From: Pseudomonadales bacterium | Lineage (GTDB): Bacteria; Pseudomonadota; Gammaproteobacteria; Pseudomonadales; Halieaceae | NCBI GenBank assembly: GCA_024234855.1 | Contig: JACKNN010000002.1 | Span: forward strand, 310,001 to 374,000 | Reading direction: 5' to 3' | DNA: 64,000 nucleotides | Part shown: positions 33,113 to 41,660 of the stretch, piece by piece | Layout of the letters: every line of letters begins with the position of its first letter | Position numbering within the stretch: position 1 is the stretch's first letter | Made by a program: the position numbers and the translations under genes | Notes under the pieces: generated by a model | Seen by the model: only the letters and a program-made list of their open reading frames with translations | What the model was told of the DNA's origin: nothing | The model's database searches: none

Positions 33113-36100
33113 ATGCAGAATACTCGCCGGAGCAAGGCAGGCTCCCCGCAGGCGGCTACCCCGGAATCACCCGCCCGGGAGATTCGCATCGAGGATATTA
33201 CCTTCCCCGAAGACCTGCCCGTCGCCGAGCGACGGGAGGACATCGCGCGCGCCATCACCGCGCACCAGGTGGTGATCGTAGCCGGTGAGACCGGGTCGGG
33301 CAAAACGACCCAGCTGCCCAAGATCTGCCTGGCACTGGGGCGCGGCCGCGAACAGGTCATCGGCCACACCCAGCCGCGGCGGCTGGCGGCGCGCACGGTG
33401 GCCCGGCGCATCGCCGAGGAACTCAATACCGGCCTTGGCGACCTGGTCGGCTACCAGGTGCGCTTCACCGACCAGGTGTCGGCGGCCAGTGCGATCAAGC
33501 TGATGACCGATGGCATCCTGCTGGCGGAAATACAGCGCGACCGCCTGCTGCGCGGTTACGACACCATCATCATCGACGAGGCCCACGAGCGCAGCCTCAA
33601 TATCGACTTCCTGCTGGGTTACCTCAAACGCCTGCTGCCGCAGCGGCCCGATCTCAAGCTGGTTATCACCTCGGCCACCATCGATGTCGACAGTTTTTCC
33701 CGCCACTTCGATGATGCGCCAGTGATCGAGGTGTCGGGTCGCGCCTATCCGGTGGAGACGCATTACCTGGACGCCGGGGAGTCCGCTGCCGAGGAGGGTG
33801 TCACCGCGCAAATAGCCGCACTGGTCGAGGACATCGATGCCGGCAGGTTTGGCCGCCGCGGCGACGTGCTGGTATTCCTGCCCGGGGAGCGCGATATCCG
33901 GGACCTCGCCAGGCAGTTGCGGCACAACACCGCGCTGGATGTGCTGCCGCTGTATGCCCGCCTCAGCCAGGCCGAGCAGAATCGCGTGTTCGACACCTCC
34001 TCGCGCCGGGGCATACGGGTGGTGCTGGCGACCAACGTCGCCGAGACCTCGATCACGGTTCCCGGCATCCGGTATGTGATCGACCCCGGGGTGGCGCGTA
34101 TCAGTCGTTACAGTTTTCGCACCAAGGTGCAGCGGCTGCCGATAGAGCCGGTGTCCCAGGCCAGCGCCAACCAGCGCAAGGGGCGCTGCGGCCGGGTCGC
34201 CGCCGGTGTCTGTATCCGACTCTACAGCGAGGCCGATTTCAACCTGCGACCGGCGTTTACCGACCCGGAAATCCTGCGCACCAACCTGGCGGCGGTGGTG
34301 TTGCAAATGCGGGTGCTGGGCCTGGGCGAGGTGGAGGACTTCCCCTTCATCAATCCGCCGGACCCGCGCCTGGTGCGCGACGGGTACAAATTACTGGAAG
34401 AACTGGGGGCGGTGACCCCCGCGGGTGTGCTCACTGACACCGGCCGGCGGATGGCCCGGCTGCCGGTCGACCCGCGGCTGGCGCGCATGGTGCTGGCCGC
34501 GTCCGACCAGGGCTGTCTGGAGGAGGTGCTGGTCATCGCCAGTGCGCTGGCTATACAGGATCCGCGCGAGCGCCCCGCCGACAGGCAGCAGCAGGCTGAC
34601 CAGTCGCACGCGCGGTTCCGGCACCCGCGTTCGGATTTCATGGCATGGCTCAACCTGTGGCGCTACTACGAGGAGCAGCGCCAGGCCCTCAGCGGTAATC
34701 AGCTGGCGAAACTGTGCAAGCGCGAGTTTCTCTCCTACCTGCGCATGCGCGAGTGGCGGGACGTGCACACCCAGCTGTGTATAGCCTGTCGCGCGCAAAA
34801 ACTCCGGCCGCGGCCCAACCTGCCGCCGGAGGAAAACTACGAGGGGGTGCACAAGGCACTGCTGTCGGGGCTGCTCGGCAATATCGCCCAGCTGCAGGAA
34901 GGCAGGGAATACCTGGGCAGTCGCAACCGCAAGCTGCTGGTGTTTCCAGGCTCCTCCCAGGCGCGCAAGCCGCCAAAATGGATAGTGGCGGCGGAGGTGG
35001 TGGAGACTTCCGGTGTCTATGCCCGTGAGGTGGGCGCGATCGAGCCCGAGTGGGCCCTGGATACCAATCCCGAACTGCTGCGCAGGCACTATTACCAGCC
35101 CCGTTGGCAGCCTCGCAGCGGGCGGGTGATGGCGTACGAGCGCATTACCCTGTACGGCCTGACCCTCGTCGACAAGCGCCCGGTTCACTACGGCCCCATC
35201 GCGCCGCTCGAAGCGCGGGAACTGCTGATTCGCGAGGGCCTGGTAGCCGGCAAGTTGCGCCCCTCGCCGGGTTTCCTCAAGCACAACCAGGCACGGGTGC
35301 GGGAGCTGGAAGAACTGGAATCGCGGGCGCGCCGACGGGACATCCTGGTGGATGAACAGGTTGTGTACGAGTTTTATGCTCAGCGCCTGCCCGCCGATGC
35401 ATACACCGCCAGCCGCCTGGCGAGTTGGCTCAGGCGTCACCCGGAGGACGCGGCAGCCCTGCGCCTGACACGTGAGCATCTGCTGGCCCGGGACCCCGGG
35501 GCCGAGCTGGGTGCACAGTTTCCCGATCACCTTGAGTGGGAGGATATTGCCTTCCGCCTGAGCTACCGGTTTGAACCCGGCGGGGTGGCCGACGGCGTGT
35601 CCGTCACCGTGCCCGTCGCGTTGCTCAACCGGGTGCCGCGCTACCGGTTTGACTGGCTGGTACCCGGCCTGCTCCGGGAAAAGTGTATCCAGCTGGTCAA
35701 GGGCCTGCCCAAGGAAAAGCGCAAGCAACTGGTGCCGGTCCCGGATCATGTGGACCGCGCGCTGGCGCAATTGGCCCCCGACAATGTCGACCTGTTGCAG
35801 GCGCTGTCACGGGCCCTGGGCGGCGGACTGCGGCTGTCCCCCGGCGACTGGGCTCCCGAGAAACTTGACGATTTCTATCGTATGAACGTGCGTGTGGTCG
35901 ACGCGGAGGGCCGCTTGCTGGCCCAGGGGCGCGACCTGGCGGAACTGGTGCAGCGCTTCCGCGAAGACACCAGCCAGAGTATCAGCGCCGGTCCGGCCAA
36001 CTCCCCCGCCCGCAGCGGCATCAGTCGATGGGACTTCGGCGACTTGCCGCGGCAGTGGCGTTTTCGCCAGGCGGGGGTGGACATTGTCTCCTATCCGGCC

Positions 36101-36898
36101 CTGGTGGATGAGGGCGAGAGTGTCGCCATAGCACTGTGCGACTACCCCGGGGAGGCCCGCCTGCGACACCGCCTGGGCGTGTTGCGGCTGCTGCGTTTGC
36201 ACAGCGCCCAACAGGTGAAATACCTGCGCAAGCAGTTGCTGCGCGGGAACGAGTTCAACCTGGTACTGGCCGGGGCTTCGCTGGAGCGGGCGGCGCTGCT
36301 GGAGGACCTGGTCGATGCCAGCTATCTGCAGGCCATGGCGGTGGCAGCGCAGGCACCCTACGCAGAGGCGGACTTTCTGCGCCTGCTGGAGCGGGGCAGT
36401 GGTGAAGTCATCGCCCGGGCCAATGAGCTGGAAACCCTCTTGCTTGCCAGCCTGCGGATTCTGGCCGAGATTCGCCAGCGCCTGGCGGGCTTGCCGGCCG
36501 GGTCCTGGCCGGATACCCGCGCCGATATCGACCAGCAGTTGCGCCGCCTGTTGGCGCCGTGTTTCATGCGCGACACCCCGCAGGACTGGCTCGCCCAGAT
36601 GCCGCGCTACCTGAAGGCGGTGCGCACGCGGGTGGAGCGACTGCCGGGGCAGTATGCGAAAGACCAGGCGCACACCGCGCAGCTGCAGTCGCTGGCCGCT
36701 CCCCTGTGGGAGGCCGCCGCCAGCTCTCCGGGTCTGCTGGGCCTCAGTGACGAGGCGGCGCATTATCGCTGGTTGCTGGAGGAGTTCAGGGTCTCCCTGT
36801 TTGCCCAGAATCTCGGAACTCGCCAGGCCGTCTCCGCCAAACGCCTGCAGGAGCAGTGGCAGGCGGTAGCGCGATGGCTGGGAAATAATCCTCACTGA
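33113..36898 (+). CDS. hrpA: ATP-dependent RNA helicase HrpA (DEAH box)
   Basis: A DEAH-box RNA helicase of 1,261 residues, near the usual 1,300 of gammaproteobacterial HrpA. Walker A is 'GETGSGKTT' (58-66), the DEAH box is D155-H158 in 'IIIDEAHERSLNIDFLL', followed by 'SATIDVDSF' and the C-terminal helicase motif 'NVAETSITVPGI'. An HA2-type helical region and the long HrpA-specific C-terminal extension follow. In Escherichia coli HrpA is tied to mRNA processing and ribosome rescue. The gene is alone on the plus strand, with 163 bp before the RiPP precursor gene. Confidence 0.96.
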   Translation: MQNTRRSKAGSPQAATPESPAREIRIEDITFPEDLPVAERREDIARAITAHQVVIVAGETGSGKTTQLPKICLALGRGREQVIGHTQPRRLAARTVARRIAEELNTGLGDLVGYQVRFTDQVSAASAIKLMTDGILLAEIQRDRLLRGYDTIIIDEAHERSLNIDFLLGYLKRLLPQRPDLKLVITSATIDVDSFSRHFDDAPVIEVSGRAYPVETHYLDAGESAAEEGVTAQIAALVEDIDAGRFGRRGDVLVFLPGERDIRDLARQLRHNTALDVLPLYARLSQAEQNRVFDTSSRRGIRVVLATNVAETSITVPGIRYVIDPGVARISRYSFRTKVQRLPIEPVSQASANQRKGRCGRVAAGVCIRLYSEADFNLRPAFTDPEILRTNLAAVVLQMRVLGLGEVEDFPFINPPDPRLVRDGYKLLEELGAVTPAGVLTDTGRRMARLPVDPRLARMVLAASDQGCLEEVLVIASALAIQDPRERPADRQQQADQSHARFRHPRSDFMAWLNLWRYYEEQRQALSGNQLAKLCKREFLSYLRMREWRDVHTQLCIACRAQKLRPRPNLPPEENYEGVHKALLSGLLGNIAQLQEGREYLGSRNRKLLVFPGSSQARKPPKWIVAAEVVETSGVYAREVGAIEPEWALDTNPELLRRHYYQPRWQPRSGRVMAYERITLYGLTLVDKRPVHYGPIAPLEARELLIREGLVAGKLRPSPGFLKHNQARVRELEELESRARRRDILVDEQVVYEFYAQRLPADAYTASRLASWLRRHPEDAAALRLTREHLLARDPGAELGAQFPDHLEWEDIAFRLSYRFEPGGVADGVSVTVPVALLNRVPRYRFDWLVPGLLREKCIQLVKGLPKEKRKQLVPVPDHVDRALAQLAPDNVDLLQALSRALGGGLRLSPGDWAPEKLDDFYRMNVRVVDAEGRLLAQGRDLAELVQRFREDTSQSISAGPANSPARSGISRWDFGDLPRQWRFRQAGVDIVSYPALVDEGESVAIALCDYPGEARLRHRLGVLRLLRLHSAQQVKYLRKQLLRGNEFNLVLAGASLERAALLEDLVDASYLQAMAVAAQAPYAEADFLRLLERGSGEVIARANELETLLLASLRILAEIRQRLAGLPAGSWPDTRADIDQQLRRLLAPCFMRDTPQDWLAQMPRYLKAVRTRVERLPGQYAKDQAHTAQLQSLAAPLWEAAASSPGLLGLSDEAAHYRWLLEEFRVSLFAQNLGTRQAVSAKRLQEQWQAVARWLGNNPH

Positions 36899-36944
36899 AT
36901 CCAGGGGTAATGGGCGGTGCGTGATACCCCCGCGACAGCGGGAT

Positions 36945-36973
36945 GAAACTTCCTGTGTGGTATCGTGTCATAA
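36945..36973 (+). promoter_or_regulatory. Candidate ECF-sigma-type promoter for the RiPP locus
   Basis: GAAACTT at 36945-36951, a 15-base spacer, then GTCATAA at 36967-36973. This resembles the sigma-E/ECF pattern (GGAACTT, about 15 bases, GTCTAA). It lies about 90 bp before the precursor start, and bufferin genes in Caulobacter are known to be ECF-controlled. Recognition by an ECF factor is inferred. Confidence 0.4.
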
Positions 36974-37061
36974 CTTGCACACGGGCCGCCAAGGTGAGAT
37001 GTTAAGTCCGGACGCCGCGTGCAATGACAACAATGACTCAATCATCAAAAGGGAAATCATT

Positions 37062-37424
37062 ATGGCGCAATTCAAGAAACCCCTGGCGGCCGCTCTCGGC
37101 GCCGCGTTCCTGGCGACCTCTGTCGCACCGCTGGCTACGGCAGCGGTAAACCCGTTTTCCGCCCAGCAATTGAGCGGCGGTTATGACCTGCCGAATTTCG
37201 ACAAGGACGCGGAAGGCAAGTGCGGTGAAGGCAGGTGCGGAGAGAAAAAAGCCGCCAACGAAGGCAAGTGCGCTGGCGACAAGGCCAAAGAGGGCAGCTG
37301 TGGCGACAAGGCCAAGGAAGGCAGCTGCGGCGACAAGGCCAAAGAGGGCAGCTGCGGCGACAAGGCCAAAGAGGGCAGCTGCGGCGACAAGAAAGCCGCC
37401 GAGGGCAAGTGTGGCGGCAGCTGA
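37062..37424 (+). CDS. Bufferin/HvfA-type RiPP precursor, Cys-rich and repetitive
   Basis: A 120-residue exported peptide. It has a signal peptide (about 1-28, ending Leu-Ala-Thr-Ala-Ala), a short spacer and then a Lys/Glu/Gly/Cys-rich core with eight cysteines (54, 59, 70, 80, 89, 98, 107, 117), nearly all in E-G-(K/R/S)-C-G motifs. Four perfect nine-residue units AKEGSCGDK occupy 75-110. Precursors of this type (HvfA of Haemophilus, bufferins of Caulobacter) are modified at the cysteines by an MNIO oxidase and bind copper in the periplasm. The start ATG 37062 is preceded by AAAGGGAAA. The stop overlaps the MNIO start, so the two are coupled. Copper binding is by analogy. Confidence 0.88.
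   Translation: MAQFKKPLAAALGAAFLATSVAPLATAAVNPFSAQQLSGGYDLPNFDKDAEGKCGEGRCGEKKAANEGKCAGDKAKEGSCGDKAKEGSCGDKAKEGSCGDKAKEGSCGDKKAAEGKCGGS
37284..37391 (+). repeat. Four 27-bp tandem repeats in the RiPP precursor gene
   Basis: Units begin at 37284, 37311, 37338 and 37365, and each encodes AKEGSCGDK. They differ by only a few synonymous bases, so copy number may vary between strains by slippage. Copy number sets the number of modifiable cysteines in the peptide. Confidence 0.92.
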
Positions 37425-38278
37425 TGCATGGAGAGGTCCGCGAGCTGCAGGGCGCGGGTCTCGGCTTGCGGCGGGCCCTGCTGGGCCCGCTGCAGTCCAT
37501 GGACGCGCGGGCTGTTGATTTTTTCGAGGCCGCCCCGGAGAACTGGATCGGGGTAGGCGGGCGTTACGGCAGGCAATTTCGCGAGTTGGCCGAACGCCAT
37601 CCCGTGGTTTTGCATGGCCTGTCGCTCGATATCGGCGGGCCGGATCCACTCGATACCGACCTGGTGCTGGCGATTAAAGGCCTGATGGCCGAACTGGGCG
37701 CTCCCCTGTACAGCGAGCACCTGAGCTACTGCGCCGCCGGTGGCCATCTGTACGACCTGTTGCCGATTCCCTTCACCGAGGAGGCGGTGCGCTATGTCGC
37801 CAACCGCGTACGGCAGGTGCAGGATATTCTCGGAGCACCCATCGCCCTGGAAAATGCCTCTTATTATGCCCAGCCGCACGCGGATATGAGCGAGGCGGAT
37901 TTTATCGGCGCGGTAGTGGCACGAAGCGGCTGCGACCTGCTGCTGGATGTCAACAACATCTATGTCAACAGCGTGAATCACCGCTACGACGCCCTCGAAT
38001 TCCTCGACGCACTGCCGCTGGAGCGCACGCGCTATATCCACGTGGCGGGGCACTTTGACGAGGCCCCAGACCTCAAGGTAGATACCCACGGCGCCGATGT
38101 CATCGACCCGGTGTGGGCGCTGCTGGCACAGGCTTACCAGCGGCTGGGACCGGTACCCACGTTGCTTGAACGCGACTTCAACCTGCCGCCACTGGCGGAG
38201 TTGCTGGGGGAGGTGGCACAGGTGCGCGGACTCCAGGCGGCGGTGCGCAGCCCGTTGCGGGCAGGGGGCTGCGCATGA
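37424..38278 (+). CDS. MNIO (DUF692) multinuclear iron oxidase, BufB/HvfB-like
   Basis: Members of this TIM-barrel family use a multi-iron centre to oxidise cysteines of a partner peptide to heterocycles or thioamides. The 284-residue protein carries family landmarks: 'GLGLRRALLGPL', 'FFEAAPENWIGVGG', 'VLHGLSLDIGG', 'LYSEHLSYC', 'IALENASYY', 'LLLDVNNIYVNS', 'HVAGHFDEAPD' and 'LLERDFNLPP', which supply the His, Asp, Glu and Asn metal ligands. I start it at ATG 37424, overlapping the precursor stop as TGATG. A longer frame that runs through the precursor repeat out of frame is an artefact. Length matches the family. Confidence 0.93.
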   Translation: MHGEVRELQGAGLGLRRALLGPLQSMDARAVDFFEAAPENWIGVGGRYGRQFRELAERHPVVLHGLSLDIGGPDPLDTDLVLAIKGLMAELGAPLYSEHLSYCAAGGHLYDLLPIPFTEEAVRYVANRVRQVQDILGAPIALENASYYAQPHADMSEADFIGAVVARSGCDLLLDVNNIYVNSVNHRYDALEFLDALPLERTRYIHVAGHFDEAPDLKVDTHGADVIDPVWALLAQAYQRLGPVPTLLERDFNLPPLAELLGEVAQVRGLQAAVRSPLRAGGCA

Positions 38279-38287
38279 GTCCAGCGC

Positions 38288-39082
38288 ATGAGTAATTCCA
38301 CGGCAAGGGACAGCCAGCTGGCCATGGCGCACTACCTGCGCCGCCCCGCCACCGCGCCGCCCCCGGCGGGTGTCGAGCAGCGGCGGCTGGATATTTATTT
38401 GCAACTGGTCTACAACAATATCGAAGGGTTTCTCAGCGGCGGCTTCCCGGTGCTGCGCAGCCTCTACAGTGATGCGGACTGGCACGACCTGGTGCGCGCC
38501 TTTATCGACGGCCACCGCTGCCACACACCGTATTTTCTTGAGATCAGCCAGGAATTTATCGAGTTCCTGATGAACGAGCACAGGCGGCGTGAGTGCGATC
38601 CAGCGTTCATGGTTGAGCTGGCGCATTACGAGTGGGCGGAACTTGCCCTGGATGTGGCTGAGGCCGAGCCGCCCCCGCAGTGTGGCCCGGTTGACATACT
38701 GGCAGCGGTGCCCCGGCTGTCCCCGCTGGCCTGGCTGCTGTGTTACCAGTACCCGGTTCATCACATAGGGCCGGGCTTTCGACCTGACGCCCCGACCCAA
38801 CCGACCTACCTGGTGGTATATCGCGACCGCCAGGAGCGGGTCCGGTTCATGGAACTGAACGCCGTCTCCGCCCGGCTGGTGGAGCTCACCAGGGGCAATA
38901 CCACCGCGACGGGCGCCCGGCTGCTGCAGGATCTGGCGGCTGAGACGGGTATGCCAGCCCCGGACCTGCTGGAATTTGGCGCCGCGCAGCTGACTGAACT
39001 GGTGGCGTGCGCTGTGCTGGGCCTGTTGCCCGACGCCCCGGACCCCGATACTACGGTTGCCCCGGTACGGCAGTCGGCGTAA
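38288..39082 (+). CDS. DUF2063 MNIO partner protein, BufC/HvfC-like
   Basis: A 264-residue protein of the DUF2063 family, which binds the RiPP precursor and presents it to the MNIO enzyme. The N-terminal helical domain is typical ('RRLDIYLQLVYNNIEGFLSG', 'FPVLRSLYSDADWHDLVRAF', 'TPYFLEISQEFIEFL'), followed by a C-terminal winged-helix-like domain. It starts at ATG 38288, 9 bp after the MNIO stop. The precursor-MNIO-DUF2063 order is the minimal biosynthetic set. A DoxX-type membrane protein often found in such loci is absent here. Confidence 0.9.
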   Translation: MSNSTARDSQLAMAHYLRRPATAPPPAGVEQRRLDIYLQLVYNNIEGFLSGGFPVLRSLYSDADWHDLVRAFIDGHRCHTPYFLEISQEFIEFLMNEHRRRECDPAFMVELAHYEWAELALDVAEAEPPPQCGPVDILAAVPRLSPLAWLLCYQYPVHHIGPGFRPDAPTQPTYLVVYRDRQERVRFMELNAVSARLVELTRGNTTATGARLLQDLAAETGMPAPDLLEFGAAQLTELVACAVLGLLPDAPDPDTTVAPVRQSA

Positions 39083-39117
39083 CATTCCGGTCCCGAAAGT
39101 AGGACGTCAATCTGATC

Positions 39118-39849
39118 ATGCCCCTGTCGCGCTATCTCCTGCTGGCTATGCTGGCGTTCACGTCCGGGTGTTCGTGGGCCCAGGAACAGGAACGCACCCG
39201 GGATGTTGACCCCTGGGAACCTGTCAATCGCAAGATCTTTGTCTTCAATGACACCCTCGATCACTGGATACTGACGCCGGTGGCCAAGGGCTACAAGTTT
39301 GTCATGCCCGACTTTGCCGAGCAGGGTGTTACCAATTTTATCGCCAATATCTACGAGTTCAACTCGTTCTACAACTCACTGCTGCAGGGGGAGTTTCTCG
39401 GGGCAACCAAAGCGGGGGGACGATTGCTGGTGAACTCCACCCTGGGTTTGCTGGGGTTTTTTGATGTTGCCACCCCGATGGGAATTGCACCTTTTCGTGC
39501 GGATTTCGGCCAGACGCTCGCCGTGTGGGGCGTGGATTCCGGCCCCTACGTGATGTTGCCCGTTTTCGGGCCGCGCAACGTGCGCAGCGCGGTTGGCTAT
39601 TTCACTGACACCTATACTTCCATTCCCTACCTGGTGAATGAGCAGACCTGGGCCTGGACCTTCTGGACGGTCGAAGTAATCGACTACCGGGCCCGCCTGC
39701 TGGATGCCGAGGACCTGATCACCGGCGACCGCTACATCTTCCTGCGGGACGCCTATTTACAGCGCCGTAAGGCCTTCGACACGCGCGGTGAAGTGGATGA
39801 CAGTTTTTCTGATTTCGAGCAGGACGCGGAGGATTGGGAGGAGTTCTGA
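39118..39849 (+). CDS. mlaA: MlaA/VacJ outer-membrane lipoprotein
   Basis: MlaA removes misplaced phospholipids from the outer leaflet of the outer membrane and feeds them to MlaC. The 243-residue protein has a lipoprotein signal with lipobox cysteine C18 ('AFTSGC') and the strong family pattern 'DPWEPVNRKIFVFNDTLDHW', 'NSLLQGEFLGATKAGGRLLV', 'GLLGFFDVATPMG' and 'FGQTLAVWGVDSGPYVMLP'. It lies 35 bp after the DUF2063 gene and may be read with it, though a functional link is not obvious. The other mla genes are not in the window. Confidence 0.95.
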   Translation: MPLSRYLLLAMLAFTSGCSWAQEQERTRDVDPWEPVNRKIFVFNDTLDHWILTPVAKGYKFVMPDFAEQGVTNFIANIYEFNSFYNSLLQGEFLGATKAGGRLLVNSTLGLLGFFDVATPMGIAPFRADFGQTLAVWGVDSGPYVMLPVFGPRNVRSAVGYFTDTYTSIPYLVNEQTWAWTFWTVEVIDYRARLLDAEDLITGDRYIFLRDAYLQRRKAFDTRGEVDDSFSDFEQDAEDWEEF

Positions 39850-39993
39850 TGCCGCCGTGTCCAGGTTCCTCCACAGTCGATCGCAGTCCACCACCAAATC
39901 TGTGAAATCCTGCCCAAAGCCCGGCCCTTGTGGTTGCCCCCTGCCAGTGATCGGCGTACTGTCACGCCGAACCTCCCGTCAAAGTCCCCGCTG

Positions 39994-41175
39994 ATGGCCG
40001 CTAAAGGTAATGTGCTTGTTATAGACGATGTTCCGTCCCGTGCCGAAGCGCTTGCGCAACTCGTCCGCACGGCCGGCTTCGACACCACCGTGGTCACCGA
40101 CATCAATACTACCGAGTTCGCCCTGGGTATCGACAGCCAGTTCGATGTCGTGTTGTGTGAACTCGATCTGCGGGGTGTCTCCTGGAAAGAGGCGCGCCGG
40201 GTATTGCGGGAGATGGATGCCCAGGTGCCGGCGATCATGTTCAGCGATGTGGTGGACGCCGAAAGAATGATGACGGCCCTGCACCTGGGCGCCAGCGATT
40301 TTTTCGTCCGGCCGGTAGCGGACAGCGATGCCCTGGTGAAATCGATCGAGCGCTGCGTGCGCCAGCGTGAGATGCGACGGGAGCTGCGCGAATCCCGGCG
40401 GCGCCTGGAAGCCACCAACAATGAATTGCGCGCCACGGTAAAAGTGCTGGAGCAGGATCAGCAGGCGGGTCGCCAGGTGCAGCTGAAAATGCTGCCCGCC
40501 ACGCCGTTGGTGCTCGATGACTACGTTTTCAGCCACACAGTGATTCCCTCGCTCTATCTCAGTGGCGATTTCACTGACTACTTCACAGTCGGCGACAACT
40601 TCGTGGTTTTCTTCATGGCGGATGTCTCCGGTCACGGCAGTTCCTCGGCCTTTGCCACGGTGCTGCTGAAAAACCTGTTTGCGCGCAAGCGCTCCGATTA
40701 CCTGCGCCTGCTCGACGATTCGGTATTGAGCCCGGTAACCATGCTCAAGCATGCCAACAAGGAATTATTGAGCCTGGGAGTGGGCAAATTTGCCACCATG
40801 GTGGTCGGCCTGCTCGACATGGCAAGGAATACGCTGCGTTACAGTGTGGCGGGGCATTTGCCGCAGCCGGTGCTGGTATCCGGTCAGGGCGCGCGCTACC
40901 TGCGCGGAGAGGGCACCGCGGTGGGTATTATGGAAGATGCCGTCTACGAGGAGCACCTGATCGATCTTCCCGAAAGTTTTATGTTGGCCCTTTTTTCCGA
41001 CGGTATCCTTGAAATCCTGCCGCCGAAAAACCTCATTGAAAAGGAAAAGTACTTTCTTGATGTCTTCGAGCAGACATCGGAATCACCCCAGCAGCTGGTG
41101 ACCCGCCTGGGACTGGATCGGGTGGAGACGGCCCCCGATGATATCGCCGCCCTTTTCATCAGCAAGCGTGGCTGA
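39994..41175 (+). CDS. RsbU/HsbR-like PP2C phosphatase with pseudo-receiver domain
   Basis: A 393-residue partner-switching phosphatase. The N-terminal receiver (about 5-120) keeps an acidic pair (D11/D12), but the expected phospho-acceptor Asp is Glu (E56 in 'FDVVLCELDLRG') and the conserved Lys is Arg ('FFVRPVADS'). It is therefore probably not switched by phosphorylation. A short coiled coil leads to a SpoIIE-type PP2C domain with 'FFMADVSGHGSSSAFATVLL' and a terminal 'DDIAALFISKRG'. Unlike Pseudomonas HsbR it has no kinase domain. The start at ATG 39994 has a weak ribosome binding site. The STAS target follows immediately, so its substrate is probably that protein. Confidence 0.87.
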   Translation: MAAKGNVLVIDDVPSRAEALAQLVRTAGFDTTVVTDINTTEFALGIDSQFDVVLCELDLRGVSWKEARRVLREMDAQVPAIMFSDVVDAERMMTALHLGASDFFVRPVADSDALVKSIERCVRQREMRRELRESRRRLEATNNELRATVKVLEQDQQAGRQVQLKMLPATPLVLDDYVFSHTVIPSLYLSGDFTDYFTVGDNFVVFFMADVSGHGSSSAFATVLLKNLFARKRSDYLRLLDDSVLSPVTMLKHANKELLSLGVGKFATMVVGLLDMARNTLRYSVAGHLPQPVLVSGQGARYLRGEGTAVGIMEDAVYEEHLIDLPESFMLALFSDGILEILPPKNLIEKEKYFLDVFEQTSESPQQLVTRLGLDRVETAPDDIAALFISKRG

Positions 41176-41176
41176 G

Positions 41177-41659
41177 ATGGCGGAGGGCAGAATCCTGGCG
41201 GCCTGCCACAATGGGGCCTACGTGATTCGCTTCGAGGGGGATGTGCGTCTTACCCTGTGTACTGCCATCGATGACTATTTCCAGCGGATGTTTGAAGACC
41301 CCGAATTTGCCAGCGTCTGGGTTGACTTGTGCAGTGCCGAGGGCCTGGACAGCACCACCCTGGGCCTGCTTGCCAAGCTCGCGCTGACCGTGAAGCAACG
41401 CTTTGGATTCCAACCCGCGATTTACTCCTGCGATCCCGGCATCAACCGCCTGATCAAGAGCATGGGCTTCCAGCGGCTGTTTGAGCTGCGTGAGGAGGTC
41501 TGCGGCGCCCCCGAGGAAGCCACCGCCATCCCGGCGGTGGAGGGCAGCGAGGACGTGGTCAAGGAAAAGGTGATAGAGGCCCACCGGGTGCTGATGGAAC
41601 TCAGTCCGGAAAACCGCAGCCGCTTCCGGGATCTGTTGAACGTACTCGAACGAAGCTGA
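41177..41659 (+). CDS. STAS-domain anti-sigma factor antagonist (HsbA-like)
   Basis: A 160-residue protein with a STAS domain (about 5-105). The phosphorylatable Ser is S59 in 'AEGLDSTTLGLLAKL'. A C-terminal helical extension of about 50 residues ('KEKVIEAHRVLMELSPENRS') is typical of HsbA-type proteins. The PP2C protein encoded 1 bp upstream should dephosphorylate it and so release it to bind an anti-sigma factor or a diguanylate cyclase. GTG 41168 is an alternative start. No cognate anti-sigma factor is encoded nearby. Confidence 0.87.
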   Translation: MAEGRILAACHNGAYVIRFEGDVRLTLCTAIDDYFQRMFEDPEFASVWVDLCSAEGLDSTTLGLLAKLALTVKQRFGFQPAIYSCDPGINRLIKSMGFQRLFELREEVCGAPEEATAIPAVEGSEDVVKEKVIEAHRVLMELSPENRSRFRDLLNVLERS

Positions 41660-41660
41660 G

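Noticed and set aside
34391..35770. A 459-codon open frame on the minus strand
   Set aside because: Antisense to the centre of hrpA, no start signal and no recognisable domain.
37284..37391. Regular 27-bp repeats considered as a CRISPR array
   Set aside because: There are no spacers between units, and the repeats are in frame inside a coding sequence.
37181..39085. A 634-codon open frame on the minus strand opposite the RiPP locus
   Set aside because: It is the antisense reading of three well-supported genes; its repeated Leu-Pro-Ser motif is the reverse of the precursor repeats, and it has no ribosome binding site.
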